Shown one piece after another: positions 1-13,335 of a stretch of DNA of 64,000 nt. The notes beneath the pieces were generated by a model. It was not told the origin of the DNA. It made no database searches and saw only the letters and a list, made by a program, of their open reading frames with translations. Both the position numbers and the translations under genes were made by a program. The stretch is from Paracentrotus lividus (lineage: Eukaryota > Echinodermata > Echinoidea > Camarodonta > Echinidae): NCBI GenBank assembly GCA_940671915.1, contig CALNVZ010000174.1, positions 72,802,850-72,866,849 on the forward strand, written 5' to 3'. How positions within the stretch are numbered: position 1 is the stretch's first letter; every line of letters begins with the position of its first letter.

Positions 1-566
1 ATACAAGGGTTTTTTTTTTTTTTTTGGGGGGGGGGGGCTTGTTTCAGCAAATGTTTTAGAATTATTAATGTTTTCATCAGATATGTTGACGGAAATACTG
101 AAAAATTGGTTGATATGCCGAGATGTTTTAATTTTCATCTACTTCTGGAGTTATTTTCATACCAACACTAGTTGCAATAACACCCTCTTATGACAGCGAT
201 AACACGGCATGAATGCAAAGCTGTGCAAGTGCATACTTCTGAACACACACCATTCAGATATGAATATTCGGTTTGTTTTGGATAAATGTAGAACAATCAA
301 TGACAATGATTGGATAACATTATTCCTTGTAAAACTGACAAAACAAGTGATGATGTTTGAATTGATTTTGGCTTTTTTGATAAATAAAAATTGTGTTCTC
401 GTTTAAACTTTTGCGCCCATTCTAATTTGTTTATGGTGTGATTATAAAGCTTAACTATCGTCGCTCACCCCCCCCCCCTTGCTGAAGGCGACTAGAGATA
501 TGTAGGCCAACTCGCACTTCGTGCTCTTTTCTACTCCTGTAGCTTCATATTTAAGTTCCCCATTTA
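1..566. other. Non-coding stretch with homopolymers
   Basis: A poly-T run followed by poly-G occupies about 11-37 and a C-run lies near 469-478. The remainder is AT-rich with no recognisable gene, RNA or complete element. Short open frames here are within chance expectation for this base composition. Confidence 0.5.
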
Positions 567-755
567 GGCGCTTTCTCCAAACAAAGTGCGTCAGTTTCCC
601 GGCAGCTTCCTGATCGAAGGCGGGAAACAATCGGCTTTCTGCTTTTAACGTGTTTAAGCCGTATTAAGATTTCGGGATTCTATTCAAAAGCCGATAAATC
701 GTCTTTTGGTACAAAAGACGAGGGAAGCTGACGCACTTTGTTTGGAGAAGGCGCC
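567..755. mobile_element. Short MITE with TTA target duplication
   Basis: The two ends are inverted repeats of about 30 bp. The left end reads GGCGCTTTCTCCAAACAAAG onward and its near-exact complement ends at 755. The trinucleotide TTA flanks both sides (564-566 and 756-758). A 3 bp TWA-type target duplication is characteristic of PIF/Harbinger elements, so a non-autonomous Harbinger-type MITE is the best reading. It has no coding capacity. Superfamily assignment rests only on the target duplication. Confidence 0.75.
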
Positions 756-1076
756 TTAGTATCCTTCCCCTTTTTAACATTTCTTTTATTTCTTGCATTT
801 TCAATAACTTTCCTTTTCTGAGGGTCACATTTCGTTGGGGTACCTCTGAATCTGCCAAACCTAACAACCTTTTGAGGGAAGGAGTAGCCATTCATAGATT
901 GGAAGGGGTGGTTCCAATGGATGATTAGCCATTAAACAACCATTCCCATCCCTGCTTGTCATTACAGAAGGGTTACTCCATGCAAAAAGTACTGTAATAA
1001 TTGTAACAGAAAAAAAAAACCAAGGGGTTCGCATAAAATCAATATTTATAAAGCATTTAAAGTAAGGGGAGATGTC

Positions 1077-1208
1077 ATCCGGGGGAGTTGTCCTTGGGGG
1101 ACCTATCCTCCAGGGGAGTTGTCCAGGAGAAAGTTGTCCTCCGTGGGAGTTGTCCCTGGGGGAGCTGTCCTCCAGGGGAGTTGTCCTCCAGGGGAGTTGT
1201 CCTCGAGG
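1077..1208. repeat. G-rich minisatellite, unit about 16 bp
   Basis: A unit like GGGGAGTTGTCCTCCA recurs about eight times with small changes at roughly 15-18 bp spacing. Runs of four or five G recur in each unit, so G-quadruplex formation is conceivable. The array sits just downstream (in - strand sense) of a broken multicopy gene. Open frames read through it on both strands because the unit lacks stops, and they should not be taken as genes. Confidence 0.8.
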
Positions 1209-1293
1209 CAGTGGAGGAGATCAGCCTTTGAAGTCATGCGCTTGCTCCCATCTTCTTTAAAGAGACTTGGAGGGACAACCGTGATAGGGAAGC

Positions 1294-2608
1294 TCAGAAC
1301 TGCAGACAATTAACTTCAGGCCTAACCTTTGCTAGCGTAAGAGCGCATTGGTAGATGAGCTCTGGGGAAATTGTGAGTTGATGAGATGGAGAACCAATTT
1401 TCACCTTACATTTTTTGACCATTTCCTTGAATGTTTTAAGACCTGACTTGGAGATAGGATTATAGAAGGACTTTGACTCTACCGTTTCTTCATCGAGGCG
1501 AGATTTTACAAAGCTCATCAGCATAGCTTGACCTTTAGCGACGACTTTTGACAAAGAGCTGCTAACTTATGATGTTGCAACGAGACCAGTGCCAATGTTG
1601 ACCAGTAACTCAGGGTGAGACTTGACATCAGTCATGTTGTTTTCGATGTACTTCAGGATTTGATTAACATGACCATCATCTCTACTCATCATTGCCGGTC
1701 GACTTGGCTCATGCTTCTCTGCTTCAGTCTGCGCTGTACCACTTCGAAGACTCATAGCACTGGCATAGCGACCAAAGAGATGACGGGTGCAAGTCCACCT
1801 TCAAGCCTGATCACAAGGTTGGGGAATTCACCCTTCTGCTGTGTTTGACCATCTGGGCTATAGCATACAACTGTTGATCAAATGTGTGTACATGACAATC
1901 CTGCCCACATTTTTCAGCTAGATCCTTGCCCCTCTTAAGGGTTGTGTAGATAGTTGCCATATCAGAAGAAGAAACTTCTATTACGGGCAGGTAAGACGCC
2001 ACTGTGACAGACTTGTTGTCGTGTTTAGCGGTCAAAGCGTTTAAACCAGTCCAGAATGGAATGATTTGGGTGTGTGGTGAATGGACACCCTTTTGAATGG
2101 GTGAGTTGCCTCGTGGAACTTGACGGAGGAGAGACCAAGTAAGATCCTTGGAGACGTGGAACATGTCAAAGCCCTCTCTCTATCCCCTTCACCATTGTGT
2201 TAGAGATGTTAGGTACACGCTTTGGTTCTGGCCGACTTGTAGGTTTGGTGAAAGGCATAGGCTTTAACATGGATGTGTCTGTGCATTCTAGAGATCTCCG
2301 CCTGATGCGTTGCAGCTTCATTGTACTGTCTGGAGGCCGAACTGCTAAAGCCTGTTCTTGATACACGTCTCGTGCCAATGAGTGGCAAGTATTTTGCCAT
2401 CTACAGTTTCAACATTGATGTCGATATTGTTGCCACCTTCCTGGATGAGAGTACCTTCAGCTGCTATGGGAAGTATTCCTGGTGGAACATACACTTTGCT
2501 TCCTGAACGTGATATCTGTTCTTCTGCAGATGCTGTTTGGAGCCTCCTCAATTTATCATACACTGTTGATCGGAAAGGTTGGATATTTTTTTCGTCCTCC
2601 ACCAACAT
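1294..2608 (-). pseudogene. Degraded member of a multicopy uncharacterised protein family
   Basis: Read on the - strand, a series of open blocks in shifting frames forms one co-linear protein remnant, N-terminal end near 2608 and C-terminal end near 1294. Recognisable blocks are: an ETVDGK-type segment (about 2390-2430), then MFHVSKDLTWSLLRQ and IPFWTGLNAL, a YLPVIEVSSSDMATIYTTLK block and a TFDQQLYAIAQ block (all within 1811-2164), a segment after SGTAQTEAEK (1567-1755) and a terminal block (1294-1554). From memory, proteins with these blocks occur as large families in cnidarians, molluscs and echinoderms and are probably transposon-derived; their function is unknown. At least three frame changes and an internal deletion (between about 1755 and 1811) mark it as dead. 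Its 5' end is part of the palindrome at 2550-3565. Confidence 0.65.
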
Positions 2609-3565
2609 CTGTTTGCTCCAGCTGTAATTTAATGAAATTAATTGTCCCCGCGTTCACTTTTCGGGATCCTGGGTCTATCTTGGTTGTTCCCCCAACCATT
2701 CCCGAGGAATGAAAGATAAAAAAGGGTCATCAGCCCCCAAAATGCCCATTTTTGCCATTTTTTGTCATTTTGGGGCCCCTTTTTGTTTACCCGGCTGACC
2801 AAGGCCCCCTTTATCTTAACCCCGCGAAACGTGGCTAAAGTGTAGGGTTAATTATTGTTCTTTACGTTAAATTAAGTTTTAAGGTTATATGTTTTTGTCT
2901 CTTGTCTAGGGGAGGGGTTGAAGTAAAAAGTGAGATTGGTGAAAAATTGACATATTTTATCCTTACTTTATGATACAAACAAAGGAAATAAAAAACAACC
3001 ATAAACTCTTGATTATTATAATTTTCCCCCAAATTTTGTTTTAGCCTTATTGACAAGGTTGTAAATGGTAACTATAGTCTATTTTTCATTACGATATATT
3101 TTTGGCAGAGATTCTACAATACATTTTTGGGATGATAGAAATTTCCATGTTGTAAATATGAATAAAATAAATTTTTAACCCCTATCGAAATATACTTTGA
3201 CCCTCCCCCTAGACAAGAGACGAAATCCTTTAACCTTAAAACTCAGTTTTGCGTAAAGAACAATAAAAAACCTACACTTCATACGCGTTTCGTGAGGGTA
3301 GGATTGAGGGGGCCTTGGTCAGCCGGGAAAACAAAAAGGGGCCCCAAAATGACAAAAAAATTGCGAAATGGGCATTGTGGGGGCTGAAAAAAGTTATTTG
3401 ATATTTGTTTCCCCGGGAATAGTTGGGGGAACGTCCAAGATATAGTCAGGGTCCCAATAAGTGGAAGCGGGGACAAACAACTTCAAGAAATTATAGCCGG
3501 AGTAAAATGATGTTGCAGGGGGACTCAAAACAGTATCCAACCTTTATGGGCAACAGTGTATATTC
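2550..3565. repeat. Large imperfect palindrome with about 360 bp arms
   Basis: The left arm (about 2550-2915) and right arm (about 3195-3565) are diverged inverted copies, separated by a loop of about 280 bp. Landmarks in both arms are GGCCCCTTTTTG, CCGGCTGACCAAGGCCCCCT, TGTCCCCGC and GAAAGGTTGGATA (or its complement). The left arm overlaps the N-terminal coding part of the adjacent broken multicopy gene, so the 5' region of that gene was duplicated in inverted orientation. This could be a foldback transposon end or a rearranged element. No target duplication was resolved. Confidence 0.75.
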
Positions 3566-3619
3566 CCCTCTTATCCATTAGAATTTCAGAACACTAATAA
3601 TGTATTTCTGTCAGCGGTA

Positions 3620-4765
3620 TCTTGTTGTCATGGAAACAATTATATTTTGTGATAATAAGTGTTTAAGTTGACTCAGTTTCCTTGACTCAACTTTCTTATA
3701 TAACCATCATTCTTTAGTAATGTTTTGTTTTACTCTACGGAACCGCGGATGCCAACTTTTCAGTTCACTTGTAATAAGAGAGGAATCTGAGTATATGGAA
3801 TCTAGTTGCACAATTGTGTTGCTATGTCAGATAACCATATAATTCTAAATTCTATTGCTTCTAAATCGTCTTTTGATACTTTTGCTGACAAATATATGTA
3901 TGCACACAATTCGAATACAAATAATGTTGTTAAAACAACAGGCCTAATCCTGATATTTACAGTAAATCAGGTATTTGGAAATCTTATTTACCAAAACTTG
4001 ACATTTCTTGATTTATTTGCCCCCGTTAATTTAGTTACCATAGCAACGACCATATCCGCCATATTAGCAGACAAAAGAGTTTAATTGGGTCGAATCTTTG
4101 ATGTATACAAGTGAAACCTTTAAATTTATGTCTCTGAACATTTTGATTACGTTTTAAGCAGTTTAGTGGCATATACATGTATTATAATTTTTTCATTATT
4201 ATGATGTTGCTATGGAAACAGGATAACAAGCTTAAATCCAACTTGTTCCATTCAAAACACATGACATGGGATGATCACAGAATTTGCGTTATGAGACATA
4301 GACCCTTCATTACATTCCAAGCCAAAAGTTAGGCCTACCATCTTTATTATTTGGCATAATATGTTTAATGGGACGTTTTTGATTTTTTTTTTTCACCCTT
4401 ACGATGAAGTTACCATAGCAACGACCATATATCTTATATAAACATCATTCTAATTGTAATTTTTTTATATAACCAACATGAATTATTAAAATTTACGTTT
4501 CTCGACATTTTCATGATATTTTGAATCACTCATTTGCATTTGTATATGTTTTCCTTAATTCTATTACTCTCCTATTATGTTGCCATGGAAACAGGGTGTT
4601 AACCTTAAATCCACCTCATTCCATTCAAAACATCTATATTTTGATTTCCGATGGCCTAAAATCATTATAGAAATTGTGTTAAGGGAGATACAATGGTATC
4701 CTTGCCAAACATTACCATTTGTATTCCTAACAGTGTGTTAGTGACAGTTACCATGGCAAATTGGT
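3620..4765. repeat. About three diverged 375 bp tandem units carrying X-box-like palindromes
   Basis: Two alternating 14-mers define the array. Type A (GTTGYYATGGAAAC) is at 3624, 4206 and 4579. Type B (GTTACCATRGCAAM) is at 4034, 4409 and 4747. Surrounding blocks also repeat, for example CTTATATAAMCATCATTCT at about 3692 and 4431, and a 'TTCCATTCAAAACA' block at about 4246 and 4618. The 14-mers closely match the X-box bound by RFX factors (GTNRCC N0-3 RGYAAC). Whether they act as regulatory sites or are simply a property of a dispersed repeat cannot be decided from sequence alone. Confidence 0.7.
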
Positions 4766-4966
4766 GGTTTTTGGGACACCATCTTGATGACGTCATTTGA
4801 GCATGTTCCCCCAGGTGGATTTTGGGTAATTTTTATGTGGAATATTGTCAGGACCTATACTTTCATAAAAACTACAAATTTGCTTGTTATACGATAGTTG
4901 CCAGTTTGGCAATTTTTAAGCCACTTTTTGGCCATCCTCTGCAGGCCTATATTATCTGAGGAATGT

Positions 4967-5490
4967 TTCATTGCAGATTTTTATTTCTTACAAAAGTGAT
5001 GAATAAGTATCAGAAAATTATTAGAACAAATACTGTATAAGTGGTTATTTTCGCGGCGTCTTTATTTTCGCGAATTTCGCGAGTTGGTCTTCGCGAAAAT
5101 TTCCACTTCAATACAAGGCTATTTATAGTAATGATATCATCACCAAAATCGCGAAATTTTGCTCTCGCGAATTTCCCCAACTAGTCCAAAATCACGAAAA
5201 TATCTGGACGCGAAAATATTGGCTTATACAGTAGATGATCCACAATGGTGCGTTTATGTACAGGGTTTTATTACCCACCCAGGCCTCTCAAAAAAATATC
5301 CAGATTTTATTTCACAAGTACATATTTGATTGTAGATTTATTTTTTTTCCTTTTTCAAAAGTGATTGATAATGATCAGAAATTAATGGAAAAATAGATGG
5401 TCCACTTTGATGTATTTATGTGTAGAGTTTTATTACCCACCCAGGCCTCTCCAAAAAAATATCCAGATTTCATTTGACAAGTATATAAAT
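4967..5490. repeat. Direct repeat of about 160 bp, first copy split by a MITE
   Basis: Copy 1 (4967-5030 plus 5234-5328) and copy 2 (about 5328-5490) share blocks such as TTTTATTACCCACCCAGGCC and TCAAAARTGATTGATAA-like text. Copy 1 is interrupted at a TA dinucleotide by the element at 5031-5233. Copy 2 has the uninterrupted TA at 5394-5395. Confidence 0.8.
5031..5233. mobile_element. TA-target MITE (Tc1/mariner-like), TACTGTATAAG ends
   Basis: The element begins TACTGTATAAG and ends CTTATACAGTA. The interior is rich in TTTTCGCG and its complement and is largely self-complementary. It has no open frame of note. The neighbouring direct repeat retains the pre-insertion site, which shows that TA was duplicated on insertion. 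This TA duplication is the hallmark of the Tc1/mariner superfamily; no transposase is encoded. Confidence 0.85.
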
Positions 5491-7321
5491 TATCTGGAGT
5501 AGGAAATGACCCATGTGTAATGGTTTATGATGTTTACTGTAGCAATGAGGCCATAATTTACTTTACTGACATTTGATGAAAAGTTTCTCGTTCGAGATCA
5601 GAATATGCTGTTGGGAACTCCCCTCCCATTGCAATGTTTCATGGTGTTGGAGAATCATTTTGATTTTGCCAAAAATCATGAAATGTTAGTTGCAAAATAT
5701 ATGAAGTTACCAGCTAAAATGCATAAATCATCTTGAACCATAAACCCTTCAAAAAAAAATTTATGATTCATGATAATAATAATTCTGTGCACGCTGCTTG
5801 TACTTCACGTGGCTCCATGCTTTTCGTCTTAAAGGGTCCTCCATACTGAATAAATGAAAAGTTGCAGACGTGAGAACCTGGTCAATAAATCATTATTAAT
5901 ATCATCAGTTATTAAGGTGTTTTGCTTGAATCCCTGAAGTACTGATACGAAAATAAACCTTAGACAGTTTCTTTTGTCCACCCTTCGCCATTTTTTGAAG
6001 CTCTTTGAAATACACAGTTCTTTCCATTCCAAACAGATAAAAAAATTAGATGGAGTCAAGACTTGAGGTTATGAGTGGTCCTAAAACAGACCTACATGTA
6101 CCCACTGCAAGAGCATGGGTGGATTATATTCAGGAACACTCATAGCCTCAAGAAAATTCTTGGTGTACCATGAAATCTTCCACTGCTAATAATTCTACCA
6201 GTAAGTCCTGTAAAAACTTCAAAGTTCTAATATCTAACTTTCTAAGTCAAGAATGGTTTATTCCATTATTACAGCAATAGCCCCATTACAAAAATAAAAA
6301 CATTGAGGAAAGGGAGGAAGAAACCTACTCTCAATTGTGTATTTTGAGGTGAGAACATTGCAGATTTGCCTATAAGATTCAAATCCAGTGATGCCTTATA
6401 ACGTATTCCTATAAAAGTCTAATCTAAGCATGCTATTTATTTTTGTTAGTTGTAGCAAAGCGATACAAGTTCTTTTTATTACATGGATAATTCACAAATA
6501 CACAAATGGTTTCCTCTTGGTATCTGGAACAAGTTTGCATTCCTTTACATACCACAGTCCAGGTGTACATCATCTGAATTTTTAAGAGACTGGAGTAGTA
6601 AAACCTGTCTCCCAACAAAACACAGTTGTAAGGAACCCCATGGTTTTTTTTCTACACCTGTTATTGATTGCAGAAGTAAATGTATCTAGTGACATCTTAA
6701 TACCTGGATACATTTTATTTGAACATGCATCTCTAAATTACGTCACAGGAGGGTACAGAAAGGGGGGTCTATAAAATTCAAGTGAAGTGAGGAACTTTTT
6801 AAGGGCCCCTACTGCTATACACCACCTGGTCTACCTCTTACAAACCCTCTTCTGCAATCATAGTGAAATCTGTACAAAGAACAAAGATCAAATCCAAATT
6901 TATTTTATCCTCTCCGAAACAAAAACAATATGATGAAAATCAAATTACATGTATATATATTTGTTACTTTGTGGTGGGTTTATTTTCATGAATTTCACGA
7001 GTCTTTTTTTTTTCATCCATCCATGGTCAAAATCTCAAAGAGAGATTACTGATCACAAAAACAACATGTACCAATTTTGCAATAAACAGCAATTATACAT
7101 GTCATTGCATGAAAAGAACCAAAACACCTGTCCTCTAATACCTAATGGCCTTCCACTAATGCATAATTTATTATTTGTTGGATGAAATTTATTGTTTTAT
7201 CCAGGGCCTGATGTTCTTTTAAATTACTTTTTAGTTTTATGCAATATCTGAATAACCGTCATTCAAATAATAATATTAATGTTTTTGACTGATTGCTTAA
7301 ATTTTTTTATTGATACTAATT
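5491..7321. other. Non-coding stretch, nothing recognised
   Basis: The segment is AT-rich. The longest open frames (60-78 codons) have no recognisable motifs and no adjoining splice-site pattern that I can defend. A poly-T tract lies near 7003-7013. No RNA gene or complete repeat was identified. Confidence 0.4.
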
Positions 7322-7476
7322 CAGTGGCGGGGTGCATGTGTTTGAAATGGGGGGGGGGGGGGCGGGGAGGGGGACACTGCCAAAAATGTTCAGATTTTAA
7401 CATGTACAGTCATGAGCGGTTTTCAAATTATACATTGTAGGTGTGTTCCCTGTGCCCCCGCCTGGATTTGCCACTG
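7322..7476. mobile_element. Small MITE with CAGTGGCGG ends and internal poly-G
   Basis: The left end CAGTGGCGG and right end CTGGATTTGCCACTG are inverted relatives, and a long G-run (7350-7363) matches the C-run (7455-7459) near the other end. Elements with this kind of end are common in marine invertebrate genomes. No clean target duplication was found. A single related end, CAGTAGCGGATC, occurs near 22026. Confidence 0.5.
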
Positions 7477-7707
7477 CAATTGTGAGCTTAAATATCAGCT
7501 ATTAAGTACTTTATGTTTAACTTTTTTGGTGATACATGTACATATATGTCAAAACAAAAGGAAATAATTGAGCCAAGTACACACAGACAATTTAACCCCC
7601 TTTTTTTTTCTTTTCTTTTTTTAATTCCAAGATTCCTCAAAAATGTGTAATTATAAGGACTCAGTTTTTTGACTAATTAAATATTTATCCAGACCGATAT
7701 GCCTGCT

Positions 7708-8752
7708 GGCCATGCGTTTTGAGTTGGGCCCTTAAAAAGGTGGAGTTGTGACATCTGCTCCTCAAATTTGATTTTGTTTATTGATTTGTTAAAAACTATT
7801 CAAGCTATATAGCTGAATTTGGTCTTAAATTAAGCTCTCATGTAGGGCAACAAAATACATATTTTAAAAAATGTTTAAATTTCATCATTGTCTTTTAATT
7901 AACTGTTAATTAACGAGAGTCAGGGGTGAGGAGGAGCCCGCGCAGGAGGAGCCGCGCAGCAAATATGGTACATGTGCTGTAAAACAGAGTTAAATCATGT
8001 TCAGAGATGTATTTTTTTCAATTGAAATGCATTCACCCTTCTCAAAAACACTTGCAACATGTATTTTAGCTTGTTTATGATCCATAAAAGTAGTCATAAA
8101 CAGTTTAGTGTTGTACACTTTAGTACATTTTGACTGTACTATATGAATGACAATTTCTTTATGAAGCTAAAGGGCTCTTATATAGGACATTATGGTTAAT
8201 GTTTACCAAGATAAAGGACTTTCACATGTCAGTACTACTTTGCTACTTCTCTCTACCTTACCAACTTATATAGGATTCTTCATTACATGTCTAGTATCTT
8301 AAACAGTGAGTTACAGTACTTAGAACACGGCAACAAGTACATTTCTTTAAAAAATTGAAATTTTCGAAGTCATCTTTCAGCCTGGAGCAAAATGCGGTAA
8401 ACTCCACCAGGGTATAGAAAGTTATACATGTTTGGAAAGCTCTAAATGTGACGAGTTCAAATCTGCAGTAAATATTGTTGTAGGGTAAGCAGTATTTTTT
8501 TGCAATTTTTTTTTCCAAAGCCACTCTTTTTTCATGATTTTTCAGGCTTTAAGATTCATAACCTTTCAAGGGCGCCACTATGTTAATTTAAGCACATTTC
8601 TGATCTCTCAGACAATCAGCTTCGGAAAATGTATACTTATGTGGGGTTAATATAAATTTAAAAAAGTTACAGCCACTTTCATGGAAATGCGCACGATTAG
8701 TACAAATTTTGAGTGTGTCACACAACATGGGCCCAACTTAAAACGCATGGCC
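7708..8752. mobile_element. 1.05 kb inverted-terminal element, copy 1
   Basis: The ends are 24 bp inverted repeats (GGCCATGCGTTTTGAGTTGG at the left, with one mismatch to the complement at the right end). The interior carries an AATTAACTGTTAATTAACG palindrome and a short repeated GGAGGAGCCGCGCAG motif near 7930-7965. A second copy lies at 9047-10090 in the same orientation. A 77-codon open frame on the - strand (8291-8524) is present in both copies, but with an internal frame shift, so it is repeat DNA and not a gene. Superfamily is unresolved because target duplications do not agree between copies. Confidence 0.75.
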
Positions 8753-8797
8753 ATATGCACTGTATTTCAGACTGAACAACCTACATGTACTTGTATT

Positions 8798-8908
8798 ATA
8801 TTTGAATGTGTTTATATTGAATGTTTATATCTTTATGATTCTAATGATCTAAAAAACGAAAAATATTTGAATGTGTTTATATTGAATGTTTATATCTTTA
8901 GGATTCTA
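8798..8908. repeat. Tandem duplication, unit about 65 bp
   Basis: A 46 bp block starting ATATTTGAATGTGTTTATAT occurs twice, at 8798 and 8863, with one base difference. It lies in the 295 bp spacer between the two copies of the 1.05 kb element. Confidence 0.85.
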
Positions 8909-9046
8909 AACGGAGAAAAAAATGGAATAGAGTCTACTTCAACTTGAATCCGACCTAACATTCAATTAGCACAACACAAGAACTGATTGTTAGAACTTCG
9001 AAACGTTGTTCAAAACTTACATTAAGTTTACATTTAGATCGTCAAT

Positions 9047-10090
9047 GGCCATGCGTTTTGAGTTGGGCCCTTAAAAAGGTGGAGTTGCGACATCTGCTCC
9101 TCAAATTGATTTCGTTTATTGATTTACTTAAAAACTATACAAGCTATATAGCTGAATTTGGTCTTAAATTAAAGCTCACAGGTAGGGCAACATACATGTT
9201 TTGAAAAATGTTAAAATTTCATCATTGTCTTTTAATTAACTGTTAATTAACGAGAGTCAGGGGTGGAGGAGGAGCCGCGCAGGAGGAGCCGCGCAGACAA
9301 TATGGTACATGTGCTGTAAAACGAGTTAAATCATGTTCAGAGATGTATTTTTTTTAATTGAAATGCATTCACCCTTCTGAAACACTTGCAAAATGTAATT
9401 TAGCTAGTTTATGATCCATAAAAGTAGTTATAAACAGTTTAGTGTTGTACACTTTAGTACATTGTGACTGTACTATATGAATGACAATTTCTTTATGTAG
9501 CTAAAAGGCTCTTTATATAGGACATTATGGTTAATGTTTACCAAGATAAAGGGACTTTCACATGTCAGTACTACTTTGCTACTTCTCTCTGCCTTACCAA
9601 CTTATATAGGATTCTTCATTACATGTCTAGTATCTTAAACAGCGAGTTACAGTACGTAGAACATGGCAAAAAAGGTACATTTCTTTAAAAATTAAATTTT
9701 CGAAGTCATCTTTCCAGCCTGGAGCAAAATGCGGTAAACTCCACCAGGGTATAGAAGTTATACATGTTTGGAAAGCTCTAAATGTGACGAGTTCAAATCT
9801 GCAGTAACTAATGTTGTAGGGTAAGCAGTATTTTTTTTGCAATTTTTTTTCCCAAACCATCTTTTTTCATGAATTTTTCAGGCTTTAAGAGTCATAACCT
9901 TTCAAGGGCGCCACCTATGTTAATTTTAAGCACATTTCTGAACTCCTCAGACATTCACGCTTCCGGAAAATGTATACTTTGTGGGGTTAATATAAATTTT
10001 AAAAAAGTTACAGCCACTTTCATGGAAATGCGCACGATTAGTAACAAATATTGAGTGTGTCACACAACATGGCCCCAACTTAAAACGCAT
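9047..10090. mobile_element. 1.05 kb inverted-terminal element, copy 2
   Basis: It is co-linear with the element at 7708-8752 over its full length, with scattered substitutions and 1-3 bp indels. The left end GGCCATGCGTTTTGAGTTGG is identical to copy 1. The right end lacks the terminal GGCC directly after AACGCAT and has TGTGGCC instead. Two same-orientation copies 295 bp apart suggest a local duplication or two independent insertions. Confidence 0.75.
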
Positions 10091-10140
10091 TGTGGCCTGC
10101 TAGGAGCCTGTAATAACTGAAAATAAGCTAAATAAAAATA

Positions 10141-10225
10141 TAATATAATAATAATAATAATAATAATAATGTGATTTGTATTGCGCCAAATCCACTCTGT
10201 AGAGTGCTCAAGGTGCATCATATTA
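10141..10225. repeat. (AAT)n followed by a dispersed-repeat fragment
   Basis: An (AAT)n tract runs into a segment containing GCGCCAAATCCACTCTGTAG and AGTGCTCAAGG. A related copy, again joined to (ATA)n, is at about 43438-43525. The pairing of a trinucleotide microsatellite with the same unique block suggests the tail of a SINE or other non-LTR element. Only a short fragment is shared, so the family is not identified. Confidence 0.6.
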
Positions 10226-12154
<1,929 letters not shown>

Positions 12155-12841
12155 TAAAGATGAAACCTTGTGGGTGAATGTGTCGACCATAATCTAACAA
12201 TATTAGGGCATTGGAATTCTACATAATTCAGCAAGAGAGGGCACTGTAGTAAAGAAACACACCTGAGCAGAATCAATATCCATAGGCAGTTGCTTCATGG
12301 AGCATAAGTACCATTCCGTAATATTCATCAATTAATCTTGAGATTGGGAATGATTGATTGAATACTGTTTCGATATTGATGAATATGTATGCTTGCAGAA
12401 TTGTAAAGAAAGAGATTGATTATTTGTTAATCTCGTCATTTTATTTACTTCTATACATTTTCTTCTTGCCATTCTCCATTGTCTCGTCCTATTGACTTAT
12501 TTGCTTCTTTGATGTACAAGCACTTCATTTAATTTCTTTCTTGTTATTTGTAAAGTTATAGAGCAATTTCAGATTTACTCGTATATGAAAGATGGAAGAA
12601 AGTGGCGACTTTTAGAAACCTATTTGATCTTGATTGTATATTAAATACGTTAACTGGAGAAATTAGCTGTTATGTCCTTCTTTGATGATATCTCACTCTC
12701 ACTAACAAGGGACACCGGACTGATAATACTAATATTTAAAAAAATTAAAAATTACACTACCCTGAATGGCCAATGTACATGTATCATTGATATGGGTAGA
12801 TTTGGGGCCTGTGTGACTGGGGTGTGATTGTTTGTGTTTAA

Positions 12842-13331
12842 AGCTGGGTTATAGTTTTGGTTAGCATGAACAATATCAATTGTATCCCTTTTGAGTAAAC
12901 TATAAGATATTCAAGTGACTGTTACTCCAATTTTTACATACATGTTGAATCTTTGTGAAGAATTTGAATTTGATATTTAAAGCAGATCTGATGCCCTCTA
13001 TCAGCTTTGATATAATTTATGTAATGAATAAACATTCTTAATGATCATTTCTCAGGTTTAGCAACTCAAAGGGGTTAATATACAAAGATGTTATCCTGAT
13101 ATTTTCCTCCTCATCCATGCCTGTAAAGTTGTTTTGTATTTAAAGAGAAAATATAGCCAATTTGCCGGGACCCAGCCTTTTGACATTTTTATGGAAATAT
13201 TTTTATATGCACATTTATTTTTAGATCTTCATTTTCAAGTTACATGTTTACAGGTTTGATCGTATCATCTCAAAGTAAACTCAAAATTTGAAAGGTTATA
13301 TTTTGAGATTTACCAAAACTATACCCCAGCT
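12842..13331. mobile_element. TTAA-target MITE (AGCTGGG ends), copy A
   Basis: The left end AGCTGGGTTATAGTTTTGGT and the right end ACCAAAACTATACCCCAGCT are inverted repeats. TTAA flanks both sides (12838-12841, 13332-13335). A TTAA duplication points to the piggyBac or Kolobok superfamilies. A relative with the same ends lies at 32822-33278, and a solitary right-type end lies at about 47179-47198. No transposase frame is present. Confidence 0.8.
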
Positions 13332-13335
13332 TTAA

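Noticed and set aside
8291-9860. A conserved 77-codon frame on the - strand in both copies of the 1.05 kb element
   Set aside because: The copies differ by an internal frame shift that changes the middle of the protein, so there is no sign of selection on the frame.
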